From assembly GCF_002934265.1 (NCBI RefSeq), contig NZ_PTIX01000007.1:1-64000 (forward strand): DNA of 64,000 bases, read 5' to 3'. A program made the translations under genes and the position numbers. Positions 63,485-64,000 of the stretch are shown here, piece after piece. Numbering within the stretch: the stretch's first letter is position 1; each line of letters starts with the position of its first letter. A model generated the notes under the pieces. That model was not told the origin of the DNA. It ran no database searches and was given only the letters and a program-made list of their open reading frames with translations. This stretch comes from Actinokineospora auranticolor (GTDB lineage Bacteria; Actinomycetota; Actinomycetes; Mycobacteriales; Pseudonocardiaceae).

Positions 63485-64000
63485 ATGCAGGACTGGGAAA
63501 CCCAGCCGATCCCCCGGATCCCCCGAGACGCCGAACCCGGTCGTCCCGCGGGCCCCGGGCACCCCGGTCCACCGGCCCCCACCCCGCACACATCCGGCCA
63601 CCCCACCGAGCAGGCCCCACCCCACCGCGCTACGCGAGCAGGCGAACCCCGCCCACCGCGCCGCCCCGCGGATCGCTCGCCCAATCCCGACCCGCGCGCA
63701 CCCGGCCACCCTGTCGAGGCGGACCCACCTCGCCGCGCCGCGCAGGCCCACGAGTCCCATCCGCCGAGCCACGCCGCCGATCGCGGGGAGAGCGATTCAC
63801 CGCACGGCACCGCGGATCGCCCGCCCGCCGCCGACTCGCTCGTACCCGGCCACTCCGTCGAGGCCGACCCAGCTCACCCCGCGGCGTGGGCAGGCGAACC
63901 CCACCCGGCACACCGAGCCGCCAACCCGCACGGCCAGGAGTCGCCGCGCCGCGCGGCGGACCGCTTGTCCGCCTCCGGCCCGCGTGCACTCGGCCACTCC
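63485..64000 (+). CDS. start of a protein with 48-residue repeats, runs off the window
   Basis: From ATG 63485, eight bases after GCGAGG, 172 codons are open to the window end. The protein starts MQDWETQPIPRIPRDAEPG and then repeats. Units start with GH(P/S)VEADP at 63704 and 63848, exactly 144 bases apart; an earlier unit at 63596 is 36 residues long, and another starts at 63992. The composition (Pro, Ala, Arg, His, Asp) suggests a disordered cytoplasmic N-terminal region. Function cannot be judged without the rest. Confidence 0.65.
   Translation, partial: MQDWETQPIPRIPRDAEPGRPAGPGHPGPPAPTPHTSGHPTEQAPPHRATRAGEPRPPRRPADRSPNPDPRAPGHPVEADPPRRAAQAHESHPPSHAADRGESDSPHGTADRPPAADSLVPGHSVEADPAHPAAWAGEPHPAHRAANPHGQESPRRAADRLSASGPRALGHS
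63596..64000. repeat. 144-base tandem coding repeats
   Basis: Units begin at 63596 (108 bases), 63704 (144), 63848 (144) and 63992 (cut by the window end). GGCCAC(T/C)C(C/T)GTCGAGGC is shared at the unit start. All lengths are multiples of 12 codons (36 and 48), so the short unit has probably lost 12 codons. Confidence 0.8.

Overview
The window is high-GC (roughly 70 percent or more) actinobacterial chromosome. From about 30.5 kb onward the gene order follows the block known from Mycobacterium tuberculosis: thrS, HIT protein, pgsA, phosphatidylinositol-mannoside acyltransferase, pimA, Nudix protein, pdxS, pdxT, yebC, ruvCAB, yajC-secD-secF, apt, relA. Absence of mycobacterial accessory genes, frequent GTG starts and actinobacterial TANNNT -10 boxes suggest Pseudonocardiales, but that placement is inference. 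No rRNA, tRNA, insertion sequence or integrase was seen.

Layout. 1-1.1 kb: decayed, gene-poor DNA with two families of direct repeats. 1.1-3.2 kb: a SAM methyltransferase and a divergent FAD oxidoreductase. 3.6-13.7 kb: eight tightly overlapping genes for a surface glycan (three GT2 and two GT4 glycosyltransferases, a small membrane-anchored protein, a many-pass membrane protein, and a glycosyltransferase-flippase fusion). 13.6-21.0 kb: an arginine deiminase pathway island with divergent arms, arcA-arcB on one side and antiporter, arcC and a P-type cation ATPase on the other. 21.0-28.1 kb: a YxiG-like protein, a GH13 plus GH63-like hydrolase pair, TetR with a divergent quinone-oxidoreductase-like gene, and a nitroreductase. 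28.1-30.4 kb: a secreted LVIVD-repeat protein and a DUF305 lipoprotein.

30.5-60.6 kb is the conserved core: translation (thrS), phosphatidylinositol mannoside synthesis (pgsA, acyltransferase, pimA), vitamin B6 (pdxS, pdxT), Holliday junction resolution (ruvCAB), protein export (yajC, secD, secF), purine salvage and stringent response (apt, relA). Accessory inserts are a yceI/marR pair, a CRISPR-like decayed repeat block, an EF-G paralogue, an XRE-cupin regulator divergent from azlCD, a DUF4262/GNAT/SGNH-hydrolase run, tandem DUF985 paralogues and a membrane metallophosphoesterase.

60.6-64 kb holds a toroid-fold protein, an intein-interrupted Rv2578c-type radical SAM protein behind a perfect actinobacterial SOS box, and the start of a gene with 48-residue repeats that runs off the window end.

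Regulation is unusually legible. Three divergent regulator/target pairs (TetR, MarR, XRE-cupin) each show repeated palindromes over their shared promoter. ruvC and the radical SAM gene both carry LexA-type boxes. The yajC-secD gap can form two mutually exclusive RNA folds. Strong hairpins separate most convergent gene pairs.
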